A DNA stretch of 64,000 nt from Ariolimax columbianus (taxonomy: Eukaryota; Mollusca; Gastropoda; Stylommatophora; Arionidae): positions 48,323,965 to 48,387,964 of the forward strand of contig JAVGWX010000013.1 in NCBI GenBank assembly GCA_036924085.1. The letters are read 5' to 3'. The position numbers and the translations under genes are program-made. Below, one piece after another: positions 21,748-33,612 of this stretch (the first letter of the stretch is position 1; every line of letters begins with the position of its first letter). The notes beneath the pieces are model-generated. The model did not search any database. It was given only the letters and a program-made list of their open reading frames with translations, and was not told where the DNA came from.

Positions 21748-22590
21748 GAGACGTTATGTACTTCATGCCTCCAACAAGACGTTGTGTACTTCATACCTCC
21801 AACAAGATATGTACTTCATGCCTCCAACAAGACGTTATGTACTTCGTGCCTCCAACAAGACGTTATGTACTTCATGCCTCCAACAAGACGTTGTGTACTT
21901 CATACCTCCAATAAGATATGTACTTCATGCCTCCAACAAGACGTTATGTACTTCATGCCTCCAATAAGACGTTGTGTACTTCATGCATCCAACAAGACGT
22001 TATGTACTTCATGCCTCCAATAAGACGTTGTGAACTTCATGCCTCCAATAAGACGTTGTGAACTTCATGCATCCAACAAGACGTTATGTACTTTATGCCT
22101 CCAATAAGACGTTATGTACTTCATGCCTCCAATAAGACGTTATGTACTTCATGCCTCCAATAAGACGTTGTGTACTTCATGCCTCCAATAAGACGTTGTG
22201 TACTTCATGCATCCAAAAAGACGATATGTACTTCATGCCTCCAAAAAGACGTTATATACTTCATGCCTCCAACAAGACGTTATGTACTTCATGCCTCTAA
22301 CAAGACGTTGTGTACTTCATGCCTCTAACAAGACGTTATGTACTTCATGCCTCCAACAAGACGTTATGTACTTCATGCCTCCAACAAGACGTTATGTACT
22401 TCATGCCTCCAACAAGACGTTATGTACTTCATGCCTCCAACAAGACGTTATGTACTTCATGCCTCCAACAAGACGTTATGTACTTCATGCCTCCAACAAG
22501 ACGTTATGTACTTCATGCCTCCAACAAGACGTTATGTACTTCATGCCTCCAACAAGACGTTATGTACTTCATGCCCCCAAAAAGACAGTC
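21748..22590. repeat. 28-bp tandem array, about 30 copies
   Basis: Unit contains 'ttatgtacttcatgcctcca' and 'caagac'. The 5' two thirds are heterogeneous ('aataagac', 'tgtgaac', short 'gatatgtac' units); the last ten or so units are almost identical. Length 28 leaves remainder 1 modulo 3, so open frames appear in all three plus frames. Confidence 0.95.
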
Positions 22591-23150
22591 AAGGTTCTAA
22601 AAAATAATTGAATTTGCAACACGTAACATCGTTAATAGATGTGAATCCGTACTTCTCGTGTACAATTTAAGATATAACCATCTTCGTTAGAGAAATAAAA
22701 TTGCTCGCAGGTAAAGTGCTTCTAGGTGGCCTTATTCTCGTCTACACAAATGTGCGCTTCGTATACATAAATATTAAATATTTCTTATAAAAGCCAGTTA
22801 GTGAAGCATCCTTGATTTGTGTCTTCAGATCCTAGATCTCTTTCAGCTCAAGTAGTTCAAATTGCAAAGAAGAAGGAGCTGGTTCTGGCGAACATCAAAT
22901 GGAGAAGAAAATAATTGACATTTATTTCTTGCGCTCGATAATTATTCAACCTAGTGTTGAATTCTGTATTCAAGGACTTCAACTCGTCTGCTAATTAGTT
23001 TTAATTCAAATCATTATTGTGATTACCAGCGTGGGAAACAGTTTATCTGACTTTCCCAGATTTCGAATTTATTCAGAAGTGACTTAAAGGTTTCCATGCA
23101 GCTCATGAACCAAATGTCCTCGAGTGTACAACTTAACATTGATTTCATTA
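22591..23150. other. No recognisable feature
   Basis: AT-rich sequence with no recognised content. Confidence 0.4.
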
Positions 23151-23154
23151 AGAT

Positions 23155-23370
23155 GGCTTGGCTTCTTTCTTTCTCAATCTCCTACTATCAAGCTCTGAAT
23201 GGGCTTCAAGTACCAGAATGTAGTCCAAAGAACGGAATGCGTTGTGTCGTAGTTTACAGCTTGACTGTTTTATTTGCATCTTTCTGTCCGACACATCCTA
23301 CTTCAGCATGCTTTTTTTTTTTAGTACCGCGTTAGCCTTCCCTCTTCAATCCCTTCTCCTTAGCCAGTTG
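23155..23370 (-). mobile_element. SINE-A, 5'-truncated
   Basis: The plus strand shows a 'ggcttggcttctttctttc' tail, then 'tctcaatctcctactatcaa', the core and 'ttcaatcccttctccttagc'. In sense it stops at about 23370, so the first roughly 150 bp of the element are missing. Confidence 0.85.
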
Positions 23371-23594
23371 TAACGTCTACAAAGAATGCCAGATTATGTG
23401 GCTTGTATTTGTTTTCCCAACTACCGATGAGTATTTCCTTTCATGCCCATACGAACAGATACCTCAACTTTCCAATCATGAGAACGTTTCAGCATCTTTC
23501 CCATACTTAGTCAACGCACTTCACAGTTAAACGGCAGGTCTGTCTGCCCGGATTGAACTTCTTCCAGAAATTCGGGAAACTTGCAAAGATTTAG

Positions 23595-24580
23595 TGCAGT
23601 CCACTTGAGGAGATGAAGGCGGTCCACTTTAGATGTAGGCGGTCCACTTTAGGAGATGTAGGCGGTCCACTTTAGGAGATGAAGACAGTCCACTTGAGGA
23701 GATGTAGGCGGTCCACATGAGGAGATGTATGCGGTCCACTTGAGGAGATGTATGCGGTCCACTTGAGGAGATGAAGGCGGTCCACTTTAGATGTAGGCGG
23801 TCCACTTTAGGAGATGTAGGCGGTCCACTTGAGGAGATGAAGGCGGTCCACTTTAGATGAAGGCGGTTCACTTTAGGAGATGTAGGCGGTCCACTTTAGA
23901 AGATGTAGGCGGTCCACTTTAGGAGATGTAGGCGGTCCACTTTAGGAGATGTAGACAGTCCACTTTAGGAGATGTAGGCGGTCCACCTTAGGAGATGTAG
24001 GCGATCTACTTTAGGAGATGTAGGCGGTCCACTTTAGATGTAGGCGGTCCCATTTAGGAGATATAGGCGGTCCACTTTAGATGTAGGCGGTCCACTTTAG
24101 GAGATGTAGGCGGTACACTTTATTAGATGTAGACAGTCCACTTTAGGAGATGTAGGCGGTCCACTTTAATAGATGTAGACAGTCCACTTTAGGAGATGTA
24201 AGCGGTCCACTTTAGAAGATATAGGCGGTCCACTTTAGGAGATGTAGGCGGTCCACTTTAGGAGATGTAGGCGGTCAACCTTAGGAGATGTAGACAGTCC
24301 ACTTTAGGAGATGTAGGCGGTCCACCTTAGGAGATGTAGGCGATCTACTTTAGGAGATGTAGGCGGTCCACTTTAGATGTAGACAGTCCACTTTAGGAGA
24401 TGTAGGCGTTTCACTTCAGGAAATGTAGGTGGTTCACTTGAGCAAATGTAGTCGTTCCACTTGAGGAAATCTAGGTGGTCCACTTGAGGAGATGTAGGCG
24501 GCCCACATGAGAAGATGAAGGCGGTCCACTTTAGGAGATGTAGGCGTTCCACTTGAACAAATGTAGGCGTTAGACTGCGA
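23595..24580. repeat. 23-bp tandem array with 17-20-bp deletion variants, about 43 copies
   Basis: Unit made of 'ggtccactttaggagatgta' plus 'ggc'. Variants: 'cacttgaggag', 'gacagtccac', and a shortened 'actttagatgtaggc' that lacks 'aggag'. The ends are more diverged than the middle. Short open frames on the minus strand are incidental. Confidence 0.94.
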
Positions 24581-24614
24581 GGATCATAACATGAACACAA
24601 GTTACTGATTTGGT

Positions 24615-25015
24615 ACACGCGTTTTGTTTTTGTTGTTATTGTTGTTGTTATTGTTGTTGTTGTTGTTGTTGTTGTGGTTGTTGAATGGCCACAATGAATG
24701 TGATTACTTCTTGCCTGACCCAGAAAAGGGCGTTACGCTGTACGCAGAAGTAGCTTCCCTCACATCTCGATCTGTTGATGAAGGTTCTCCACCAGCCGTT
24801 CGTCCTATGAGGGGCTTCATCTACGTCCCGCTGAATACTACAGGGATCACGTCGATCCAATTCTCGTCAGAGACCTTGTAAAAAATATTTCCAGGAAACA
24901 CAACATTGAAGAGAGATAATGGTCTTCTTCAGTATATTGCGCCTGACCCTGACGCGACGTCCTGGTCAGTATGTTGTACCTGACCTGACCAGCGTCTCAG
25001 TTCCCCACTCCAAGG
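24615..25015 (-). mobile_element. SINE-B copy
   Basis: (GTT)n tract at 24629-24676 (tail in sense), then diverged family blocks 'cctcacatctcgatctgttg', 'gggatcacgtcgatccaatt' and 'tcagtatattgcgcctgacc', with two of the 37-bp head units at the end. Confidence 0.83.
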
Positions 25016-25695
25016 ATTAGACGAAGACTACGTGAAGAGACCTTCGCAAAAAGTATATTAAAGTTCCCACAATCCCCTAAACAACTCACAACACCTCATA
25101 TCTGCAGCCTTGTCCAACGTTTGATTACCAATTCTTTAAAGAAGACTCGTATACCTTTGCCTCTTTTCTTCATTCAAAACTAACCTTCACAATTGGTAAT
25201 CTCTCAGAAATACCCTAGTGCTTGATTCTGATGTATTGTTCGCAGGAGACTTCCAACGTTTTCCCCAGTCCACCGGGCCGTTACTTGTCACGACCGCCTA
25301 TGAAAACTGACCCATCTCGATCACTCCAGCACCCTGAACCGCAATTAAGAGAGGTGAATATTGACCCAGCCATGGCTATGATACGCCGCTAGGGAGATCC
25401 TAACGACCTCTTCAGCAGCCACACGGTTTGGTCTGTTTTACTACGCCTGGAAGTAAATGAAGGATGAACATACACTGAAACATTTTGAGCGGGCAGGGAC
25501 GGTAATCGGGTTGTTGCAAGTCATACAAGTTCGAATTCTCTTCCGTTTTTGCTGCTTCGCTTAAGAAAGTAACAGTTGTGACGTGTCTGTCTGAATTGTT
25601 TATACATAAAATAGACAGCTGGCCCCTTGATATCCGTCCTTAATTGGTTCCTTAAAAGCTCTAGATGTAAAGAAACGCTAAAATTGTTATGTTAT
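25016..25695. other. No recognisable feature
   Basis: No domain or repeat recognised. Confidence 0.4.
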
Positions 25696-25699
25696 TGTA

Positions 25700-25880
25700 T
25701 AATCTTCTGCTTCTTCCACGTTCGTCCCTTAACATGGCGATTTGATACGTTATGTTGTAGCTTACAGCTAAGCTGCGATATCTGCGCGTTTCTGGAGGAC
25801 ACTTCTGGTTTTAGCAAGTTATTTTTGAGAGCAGGATTGCCTTCCCTCTTCTATCCCTATTCTGGCAGCAAGGCTGCGTG
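25700..25880 (-). mobile_element. SINE-A, decayed
   Basis: Diverged but collinear: 'cttctgcttcttccacgttc' (tail side), 'gttgtagcttacagctaagc', 'tgcgatatctgcgcg', 'agcaagttatttttgag' and 'ttgccttccctcttctatcc'. The 151-codon open frame 25627-26082 overlaps it and has no recognisable domain, so I reject it as a gene. Confidence 0.65.
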
Positions 25881-26424
25881 GGTGCAGTGTGTTTCCTGGG
25901 TCTTCACTTGTGGACGATATAGGGTCTTAATTAGCTGTGATAATCTGACCCTGATGCAAGCAGCCAGTTATATATCGATGGCCTCTTTCTGCATATTCAC
26001 TGCTGTGTTGTTGGCCCTTATACGCTACATTTGGCATGATATACCAGGGCAATTTACTTTTAAATTACCTTCAGCTACGTAGCTATGACAACAGTGCTCA
26101 CAGCCACGTGACACCTATGTGAAAATAATCTCTAACGTAGTGCCAGGTAGTGGCATGATCCTGGAATGTGGCGCATGTGCACAGCAGACAATACAATGGT
26201 GGCCTTCATGGAAATGAGATTGGAGCAACATAATGTGATTTAATATTAATTGTATGTACCCAGTGACATGTATCGAAGAATGACTGCAGTTTATGGAGAC
26301 GCCTGTGTGGATGCCAGTAATGTCAATGACATGGGCACGGGCTGTAAAATGCGACCATCTTAACCGTTTAACTTCTGTGCTTATTTACTTGAACATATAG
26401 TATTTAATGATGATGCGGGCAACA
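25881..26424. other. No recognisable feature
   Basis: No domain or repeat recognised. Confidence 0.4.
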
Positions 26425-26775
26425 GAGAAGCTAGACCAGTCAGGCACAACATACTAACTAGGACGTCGCGGCAGGGTCAGGCACAATACACTGACCAAGT
26501 CAACAATAGCTCTTCCAATGCAGGGTTCCCTGGAAACAAGCTGTTTTCAAGGCAGCCTGGCTGACAAGATGTGGATCGATGTGATCCCCGTAGTAGTGAA
26601 CGCCACGCAGATGAAACCAAGCCTAGCACAACCGCCTGAAGGAATGCGGTCCACCTTCATCAGCATGCTCGGGATGTGAGGAAAGCTACTACAAACCGGC
26701 AATTTACGTCCTTTTCAGAGCGCACAAAAGAGTAAACCAACTCATTATGGACATTAAACAACAACAACATATCAT
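26425..26775 (+). mobile_element. SINE-B copy
   Basis: Sense copy. Two 37-bp-type head units ('gtcaggcacaacatactaac', 'gggtcaggcacaatacactg'), then 'ccctggaaacaagctgtttt', 'gtgatccccgtagtagtgaa', 'atcagcatgctcgggatgtg', and a short (CAA)n tail at 26757-26768. Confidence 0.88.
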
Positions 26776-27009
26776 GGTACCACTCATTGCGGCGTGAAAT
26801 AAACTTTAGCTTTAAAACACGAGTCTTTGAATATTCTGCTTAAAGACCACATCTGATGTCTGAGAATGTATTGCCCATCGTGCTGGACAGACTATGTGCA
26901 ATTCGTATTCGGTCGAATACAAATAGCTTATTGAATATACTATTGGGACCCGACGCGAATACAGAGCGAATAGTTGATATATCCCTAATAACGGGTCCCT
27001 AATAACGGG

Positions 27010-27415
27010 TCCCTCATTTACATGCGTTCATGTTCTCATGTGTTAGTCTGTATGTGTATGTTTGTGTATACGTGTTTATGTATAATTGTTTGTGTGCGTT
27101 CTTTTGTGCGTGTTTGTTTGTGCGCGCGTGTGTGTGTGTATGTGTTTGTTTACGCGTGTGTGTTTGTGCGTGTCTGTATGTTTGTATGTGTGTTTACGTA
27201 TGTGTCTGTGTGCTTTTGTTTTTGTGCTGTGTGTGTTTACTTGTGTATGTGCTTGTATGTGTTTGCTTGTGTTTATCTGTGTTTGTTATGTGTGTTTATG
27301 TTCGTGTGCGTGTTTGTGTGCGTTTATGTTTGTCGGCGTGTGTGCCCATGCCTGTATTTGTATGTGTTTTCGTGTGTGTTTGTGTGCGAATGTGTCTTGT
27401 GTTTGTGTACTTCGA
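27010..27415. repeat. GT-rich degenerate repeat
   Basis: About 400 bp dominated by TG and TGTTT with few interruptions. It yields Cys/Val/Phe-rich open frames of 121-196 codons in all three plus frames, so they are composition artefacts. Alternating purine-pyrimidine runs could adopt Z-DNA. Confidence 0.85.
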
Positions 27416-28104
27416 TCTTCATTGACCTCAATGACCCCTTCTCCTTCTTAGTCCACGTTTGCCGTCTCCATTTAAACAACTCTTTGTTTCATTTCCTGTG
27501 TTCTCATTGCGCACTGCCGCCAGCCCTCATTTTCCACCATAATAATACACCCCTCAGACCTGCCTCCATGATTCTTCCTCTAAATGACGGTGTCGGTGGC
27601 TGGTGCAAGTAGCAATGATATAAACCCTCAGAGAAACGCATCTATCACCGCCCATCTGTCTGCTTCGCCTGGCACACATACCACAGTGCACCTGGTACCC
27701 CATGCTGGTGATTAAGGCTCTAACCGTTTGGTCAGAGACGAGATTACCAACCATTAGACGAGAGTTCGCCCAGACAACGGCACCTTCAAATTAAATAACT
27801 TTCTTCGAATGACGTATGACTATAGTGCGCATGAAGGACACTTCCTGTGAAGAACGGAACAAGGCCTACCATTACATTGGGATGATGGTGGTACAGTCCC
27901 GGAGAAAAAAATGTCAGCCATTTTAAACTGAAAGAACAGATTACTAACATTGTCAAAATGTGATTGTTCTTGTCTTTTGGGGGGAACTGTAGGAACATAT
28001 CAACAAACATAATGAGGCATGTACGGATTACAGTATGAAGAGCAACATATAGAACACCGAAGTTTTGACGATTGCAAGATAATAGATCGAAATAAAAATA
28101 TAAC
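27416..28104. other. No recognisable feature
   Basis: No domain or repeat recognised. Confidence 0.4.
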
Positions 28105-28613
28105 AAAACAAACAAGTAAAATAAGTGAAAAATGTCACGTACCTGGGTAATATAATCTCAGCAGAGCAAAGGCGACACCGAAATCCGAAACTGATGTAAT
28201 AAAGCAGGTAAAATCATTGGGTAAATGTCCCCGATATTACAATGTAAACACGTCACAGTGGACACAAAAAAGAACACTTTACAACATGATATTCCTACTC
28301 ACATTGTGCTATCAGTGCCAGAATTGGACATTGACAAACGCATTTAAAAGACACACCGTAACAACAGCGATGAAATGCCTGCACATAATGCGTGGAGTAA
28401 CAAGAATTGATAGAATCAGAAACGAAGGTATTAGGAGACAAGTAGGTACAACACCAGGGCTAGACTTCATCAACAGACAACAACCCAAATGGTTTGGTAA
28501 CTTGACACGTCAAACACCAGATAGTATTCCTCAGAAAGCAACGCTATTAAGAAATAATTGAAACAAAGCCAAGGGCCAAACACGGAGAAAAATGGATAAC
28601 AGAAATTAGAGAA
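28105..28613 (+). mobile_element. RTE/L2-like LINE, RT C-terminal fragment
   Basis: Begins with a 'VTYLGNIIS'-type segment interrupted by stops, then 'TLYNMIFLLTLCYQCQNWTL', 'AMKCLHIMRGVTRIDRIRNE', 'IRRQVGTTPGLDFI' and 'PKWFGNLTRQ'. These are the post-catalytic motifs of RTE/L2-type endonuclease-RT proteins. The same family occurs at 53600-54345 (minus). The 3' end is interrupted at 28614 by an RNase H repeat fragment and appears to resume at 28820. Confidence 0.78.
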
Positions 28614-28820
28614 GCAGTTTCTGTTTTTAAGAATCGACGTCACTGCACTACGGGCATACCCTTAGGTGTTCAGTCTCTCTCAGCAAATGTCCCATGGTAT
28701 GGATGCTGAAGGTCCCTGTAGCTCGCTAGTTGTACAATCGCTTGCTCTGTCCTCTCATGCGCTCTACTCCGCTCCAACCTAGGTTAATGTCAAAACACTG
28801 CAGCTTGTGGATTGCTGCTT
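28614..28820 (-). mobile_element. RNase H repeat 3' fragment, inserted in the LINE 3' end
   Basis: The plus strand is the reverse complement of the 3' part of the RNase H repeat: 'tttctgtttttaagaatcga', 'cgtcactgcactacgggcat', 'cctctcatgcgc' and 'ctgcagcttgtggattgctg'. It separates LINE sequence ending 'ataacagaaattag' from LINE-like 'taacatgacgctgaaaggca'. I see no clear target-site duplication. Confidence 0.72.
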
Positions 28821-29130
28821 ATTAACATGACGCTGAAAGGCACAAGCACATACTAGAACCCGGACAAGAAACCTCTTATTAACATGACGCTGAAAGGCAC
28901 AAGCACATACTAGAACCCGGACAAGAAACCTCTTATTAACATGCCGCTGAAAGGCACAAGCACATACTAGAACCCGGACAAGAAACCTCTTATTAACATG
29001 CCGCTGAAAGGCACAAGCACATACTAGAACCCGGACAAGAAACCTCTTATTAACATGACGCTGAAAGGCACAAGCACATACTAGAACCCGGACAAGAAAC
29101 CTCTTATTAACATGGCGCTGAAAGGCACGC
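28820..29130. repeat. 57-bp tandem array, about 5.5 copies
   Basis: Unit contains 'ttattaacatgacgctgaaa', 'ggcacaagcacatactagaa' and 'cccggacaagaaacct'; period 57. The unit resembles the 3' end of the LINE family at 53600 (minus 'ataacctgacgctgaaagg'), so it may be an amplified LINE end. As 57 is divisible by 3, the minus strand has a 117-codon frame with a 19-residue repeat; I do not regard it as a gene. Confidence 0.88.
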
Positions 29131-29344
29131 ACAGGACGAATAGCACATCTTAGTCTTTATCAACCTGCACTTCTATAAGAGTGCTTGCCCTTGTGTATGT
29201 TTCAGCTCTTCTGCGAGTTTGTAGGAGCCAGTAAGTGCATTTTCTGCTTTGTGGGCTGGGCTCGAGCAATGCTGGGTTTTCTGGTTTTGTCCAGTTGTTG
29301 TTCTTGGTTGTTTTTTCAGGAACTGGATATTGTTGAGTAAAAAC

Positions 29345-29612
29345 TAAAGTAAAGTAACCTATAGTATTACTACAGTAGGGGTTGGAAGTGTTAGCAATCT
29401 CACATGTCAAATGCTGGTCTATATGAAGGCGGTAGCCATCTCCTCTCCCTCGCCGCCTTTACTTCCCGGACTGAACCGGTACCCATTTACGGCTGGATCG
29501 ACCCGAGTGCTATTTCGGTCTGAAAAATCATTTTCGTCTCAACTGGGGAATGAACCCAGGACCACTCAAATGCGAAGTCAGTTTGCTAACCACTGCGCTA
29601 CGCGGCTCCCTT
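29345..29612 (-). mobile_element. SINE-E, tRNA-derived
   Basis: Minus-sense head with A box 'tagcgcagtggttagc' (29585-29600) and B box 'ggttcattccc' (29546-29556) at tRNA spacing. The body contains 'aaatgggtaccggttcagtc' and the end 'ctataggttactttacttta'. No acceptor-stem pairing is retained, so this is a SINE and not a tRNA gene. A shorter copy lies at 57946-58078. Confidence 0.85.
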
Positions 29613-29819
29613 TTTCTTGAGTAGCTCGCGCGATACTTGCCACTTGTCTTCCAGAACGTCTCTTTTTTGATACCACAGAGTGTGACTTTCCTTCTGACTA
29701 CAAGCCCAGCCCTGCTGTGAATGGAGTTCTTGGCATGTTGTAGGACATCATTGACATGTGACATTTCTCGAATGTCACTGTTGTGTATTCCTTTTAGCGG
29801 TCCGTGATGAAATCACAGC

Positions 29820-30440
29820 TGGTCAGGCTAACAATATCATTACATACCACTTGTCTGGACTCAGCCAACCTTAACTATGACATGAAGATCAGCTGTGATA
29901 GAACAGAAACTGTGACAATCAAACGCCAACTGACACAGCCCAGTTTCCACACCGGCGGGAAAACCCTGAAGGAATTTCCGTACCTATGAATTGTCCTCAC
30001 TGACAGCGGCAGACTGGACAGATAAATAAAAAATATAATTCAAAAGGCAAACAAAGTGCACTACCAGCTAGCACCGATACTATAGCAACCAAGTGACACT
30101 AAACAGACGCTGTTAGATAAGCTGATTATCCCTACGTTATGTTATCAGTGTCAAACGTAGGTCCAATTAGATAGGAGCAACCGTAAGATAAAGACCTGAA
30201 GTGTGCTGCATACGAAGTACAGCGGTAAAGAAAATTCGCAATAGCACGCTGACAAGAATGGTGGGAACTATATCGGTTCATTACTATTTTGAAGCAAACA
30301 AAATAAAGTGGTGTGGGCATGCTAGTGGTCTATCACGGCGACGATGGGTAGAGGAGATCAAACACTCCAAACGTTCAAAGTGTCAATAGCACAAACCACC
30401 CACTTAACGCAAAGCAGAATTCTTCCGTTACATCATCTCT
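29820..30440 (+). mobile_element. LINE RT C-terminal relic, heavily decayed
   Basis: Scraps 'LNYDMKISCDRTETVTIKRQ', 'LKEFPYL', 'IIQKANKVHYQLAPIL' and 'LIIPTLCYQCQT' follow the order expected for the end of an RTE/L2-type RT ('CYQCQxW' also at 28310). Many stops and frame changes. Confidence 0.6.
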
Positions 30441-30867
30441 ACGACGCCACAAGACAAGAGCAGTAGGACAAGATAAGAAGAAGATTGCAAAATGGTTCAT
30501 TTTTATCTCTTCTGCGCTCAGACATTTTGGTAATGCTAGAAGTCCCGTCGTGGCTAAGACGAAGTCCACAGTCCTCTCTAGGTTCGAGTGGCGTCCAGTG
30601 GTCAGCTCGGCTCCCTCTGGCCAGATCAGGCATCGTAGATCTCGGTATGCTGGGCGGTCAGGGCTCCAGTTACATATGTATACTCAATGGTATGTGATAT
30701 CTTGAGCCGATGTAGGGGATCCAATAGTCTGCAGTGGGTATGTTCTGGGCGTAAGATGGGTGTTTGTTGGTGTCTGTGGAGCTGGTGGATTAGGTTAGGT
30801 CTATTGCTCAATTTCATGTCTCTTCCATTTTGTAAGCTGTTTTCCTAGTTCTTCAATATTACGCAGC
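30441..30867. other. No recognisable feature
   Basis: On the minus strand a fragment reads 'ELTTGRHSNLERTVDFVLAT' across frames. It has a protein-like feel, but I cannot assign it. Confidence 0.35.
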
Positions 30868-31150
30868 TGTATCTTCTTCTTATTCTTCTTCTTGTTCTTC
30901 TGCTTCTTTTTCTTCTTCCTTTTCTTCTTATTCTTTTCCTTCTTTTTCTTTCTTCTTCTGCTTCTTATTCTTCTTCTTCTTATTCTTCCCTCTTCTTATT
31001 ATTTTTTTTTCTTCTTCTTCTTCTTCTTTCTTCTTCTTCTTCCTCTCTTCTTTTTCTTAATCTTCTTCCTCATCTTCTTCCTTTTTCTTATTATTCGTAT
31101 TCTTCTTTTTCTTCTTCTTCTTCTTATTTTTCTTCTTCTGTTTCTTCTTC
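30868..31150. repeat. Pyrimidine-rich (TTC)n tract
   Basis: The plus strand is almost entirely TTC/CTT/TTA. It is opposite in sense to the purine tract at 31725-33612, so the two could pair. Confidence 0.88.
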
Positions 31151-31159
31151 TTCTACTAC

Positions 31160-31345
31160 TACTTTGTCGTAAATTACAGCGAGGCTGCCATACCTGCACC
31201 TTTCGGCACCCCACATATGGTTTCAGCTGCCTGTTTTGGCTACGGGTTTGTTTTCTCATTGCGATACCTATTTTCTTAAACAGACCTCACAGGTGCAGCC
31301 TGTTTCCAGAGCTGCTGCTTAAATTCGAAATAAGAGTCTTAGTCA
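31160..31345 (-). mobile_element. Possible SINE-A relic
   Basis: 'gtcgtaaattacagcgaggc', 'ctgcacctttcggcac' and 'cacatatggtttcagc' align loosely and in order with the SINE-A core, and the (TTC)n tract beside it would be its tail. Divergence is high, so this is tentative. Confidence 0.35.
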
Positions 31346-31724
31346 GCCCTGCTTCGCTGACTGATTCAGAAGTCAGCTATTGGTGGTTGATGCTGTCAGC
31401 TCATTTACTGCTGCATCTTCCGCCTCCTGTGAAATACTAAAACAGAGTCTATCTGATAATGCTGTGAGCTGTTTCCGGGATTGTCTTTTCATTCCACCGG
31501 CAGTGCCATCTCCGTACGTTAAGTGCCACTGTACTGCTACCCTGTTGTTTCGCATGGGACTTTATCATACCATTGAATCTATAGCAAGCACCAATTGGTG
31601 AAAATTTGAATCGTTTTAATTGTTGTTTTTGTTGTGCCCAGAGTTACAGAGTCATGCACTAGGACACGCATCAGTCTGTTAGACAGGAAGAGCGCACATT
31701 ATGTCTTATTTTGCTAGGATCAGA
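31346..31724. other. No recognisable feature
   Basis: No domain or repeat recognised. Confidence 0.4.
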
Positions 31725-33612
31725 AGATGAAGAAGAAGAGAAGGAGAAGGAGGAGAAGAAGAGAAGGAGGAGAAGAAGATGAGAAGGAGGAGAAGAAGAA
31801 GAAGAAAAGGAGAAGGAGGAGAAGAAGAAGAAGAGAAGGAGGAGAAGAAGAGAAGGAGGAGAAGAAGATGAGAAGGAGGAGAAGAAGAAGAAGAAAAGGA
31901 GAAGAAGAAGAGGAGGAGGAGGAGGAGAAGAAGAAGAAGAAGAGAAAAAGGAGCAAGAAGAGAATGAGCAAGAAGAGAAGGAGAAGGAGAAGAGACGAAG
32001 AACAGAACAAGGATGAAGAAGAAGATGGAGAAGAGGTTGACGATCAGGAAGAGGAAAAAAGAAGAACAAGAACATGACGTAGAACAAGAAGAAGAAGAAG
32101 AAAAATAAGAACAAGAAAAATAAGAACAAGAAAAAGAAGAAGAAGAAAAAGAAGAACAAGAAAAAGAAGAACAAGAAAAATAAGAACAAGAAAAATAAGA
32201 AGAAGAAAAAGAAGAACAAGAACAAGAGGAAGAAGAAAAAGAAGAACAAGAAAAATAAGAACAAGAAAAATAATAAGAAGAAAAAGAAGAAAAAGAAAAA
32301 GAAGAACAAGAACAAGAAGAAGAAGAAAAAGAAGAACAAGAAAAATAAGAACAAGAAAAATAAGAAGAAGAAAAAGAAGAACAAGAAAAAGAAGAACAAG
32401 AAAAAGAAGAACAAGAAAAAGAAGAAGAAGAAAAAGAAGAAAAAGAAAAAGAAGAACAAGAACAAGAAGAAGAAGAAAAATAAGAACAAGAAGAACAAGA
32501 AAAATAAGAAGAAGAAAAATAAGAATAAGAACAAGAAGAACAAGAAAAAGAAGAAGAAGAAAAAGAAGAACAAGAAAAATAAGAACAAGAAAAATAAGAA
32601 CAAGAACAAGAAGAAGAAGAAAAATAAGAACAAGAACAAGAAGAACAAGAAAAATAAGAAGAAGAAAAATAAGAAGAAGAAAAATAAGAACAAGAACAAG
32701 AAGAAGAAGAAAAAGAAGAACAAGAAAAATAAGAACAAGAACAAGAAGAACAAGATAAATAAGAAGAAGAAAAATAAGAAGAAGAAAAATAAGAACAAGA
32801 ACAAGAAGAAAAAGAAGAAGAAGAAAAAGAAGAAGAAGAAAAAGAAAAAGAAGAACAAGAACAAGAAAAAGAAGAAAAATAAGAACAAGAAGAACAAGAA
32901 AAATAAGAAGAAGAAAAATGAGAAGAAGAAAAATAAGAACAAGAACAAGAAGAACAAGAAAAAGAAGAAGAAGAAAAAGAAGAAGAAGAAAAAGAAGAAA
33001 AAGAAAAAGAAGAACAAGAACAAGAAGAAGAAGAAAAATAAGAAGAAGAAAAATAAGAACAAGAAGAACAAGAAAAATAAGAAGAAGAAAAAGAAGAAGA
33101 AGAAAAAGAAGAACAAGAAAAAGAAGAAGAAGAAAAAGAAGAACAAGAAAAAGAAGAACAAGAAAAAGAAGAACAAGAACAAGAAGAAGAAGAAAAAGAA
33201 GAACAAGAAAAAGAAGAACAAGAAAAAGAAGAATAAGAATAAGAAGAACAAGAAAAATAAGAACAAGAAAAATAAGAACAAGAAAAATAAGAACAAGAAC
33301 AAGAAGAACAAGAAAAAGAAGAAGAAGAAAAAAAAGAACAAGAAAAAGAAGAACAAGAAAAAGAAAAAGAAGAAAAATAAGAACAAGAAGAACAAGAAAA
33401 ATAAGAAGAAGAAAAATAAGAAGAAGAAAAATAAGAACAAGAATAAGAAGAACAAGAAAAATAAGAACAAGAAAAATAAGAACAAGAACAAGAAGAACAA
33501 GAAAAAAAAGAAGAAGAAAAAGAAGAACAAGAAAAAACAAGAACAAGAAGAAAGAACAAAAAGAACAAGAACAGGAACAAGAACAAAAACAAGAACAACA
33601 AGACGAAGAAGA
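31725..33612. repeat. 1.9-kb purine-rich tract: (GAAGGA)n then (AAGAAC/AAGAAA/AATAAG)n
   Basis: The first 300 bp are almost pure purine (GAAGAAGGAGGA patterns). The rest is built of A-rich hexamers such as 'aagaac', 'aagaaa' and 'aataag'. The minus strand yields open frames of 500-631 codons made of Phe, Leu, Ser and Cys in different frames. These are composition artefacts. Confidence 0.94.

Noticed and set aside
21746..22611. Frames with 'MYFMPPTRRYVLHASNKTL' repeats
   Set aside because: 28-bp array that cycles through the three phases.
25627..26082. 151-codon open frame with hydrophobic segments
   Set aside because: Overlaps a decayed SINE-A and has no recognisable domain.
27022..27612. 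Cys/Val-rich 196-codon frame resembling a secreted or membrane peptide
   Set aside because: GT-rich low-complexity DNA, open in three phases at once.
29585..29612. Functional tRNA gene
   Set aside because: A and B boxes are present, but there is no acceptor stem or cloverleaf, and the same head recurs as a SINE.
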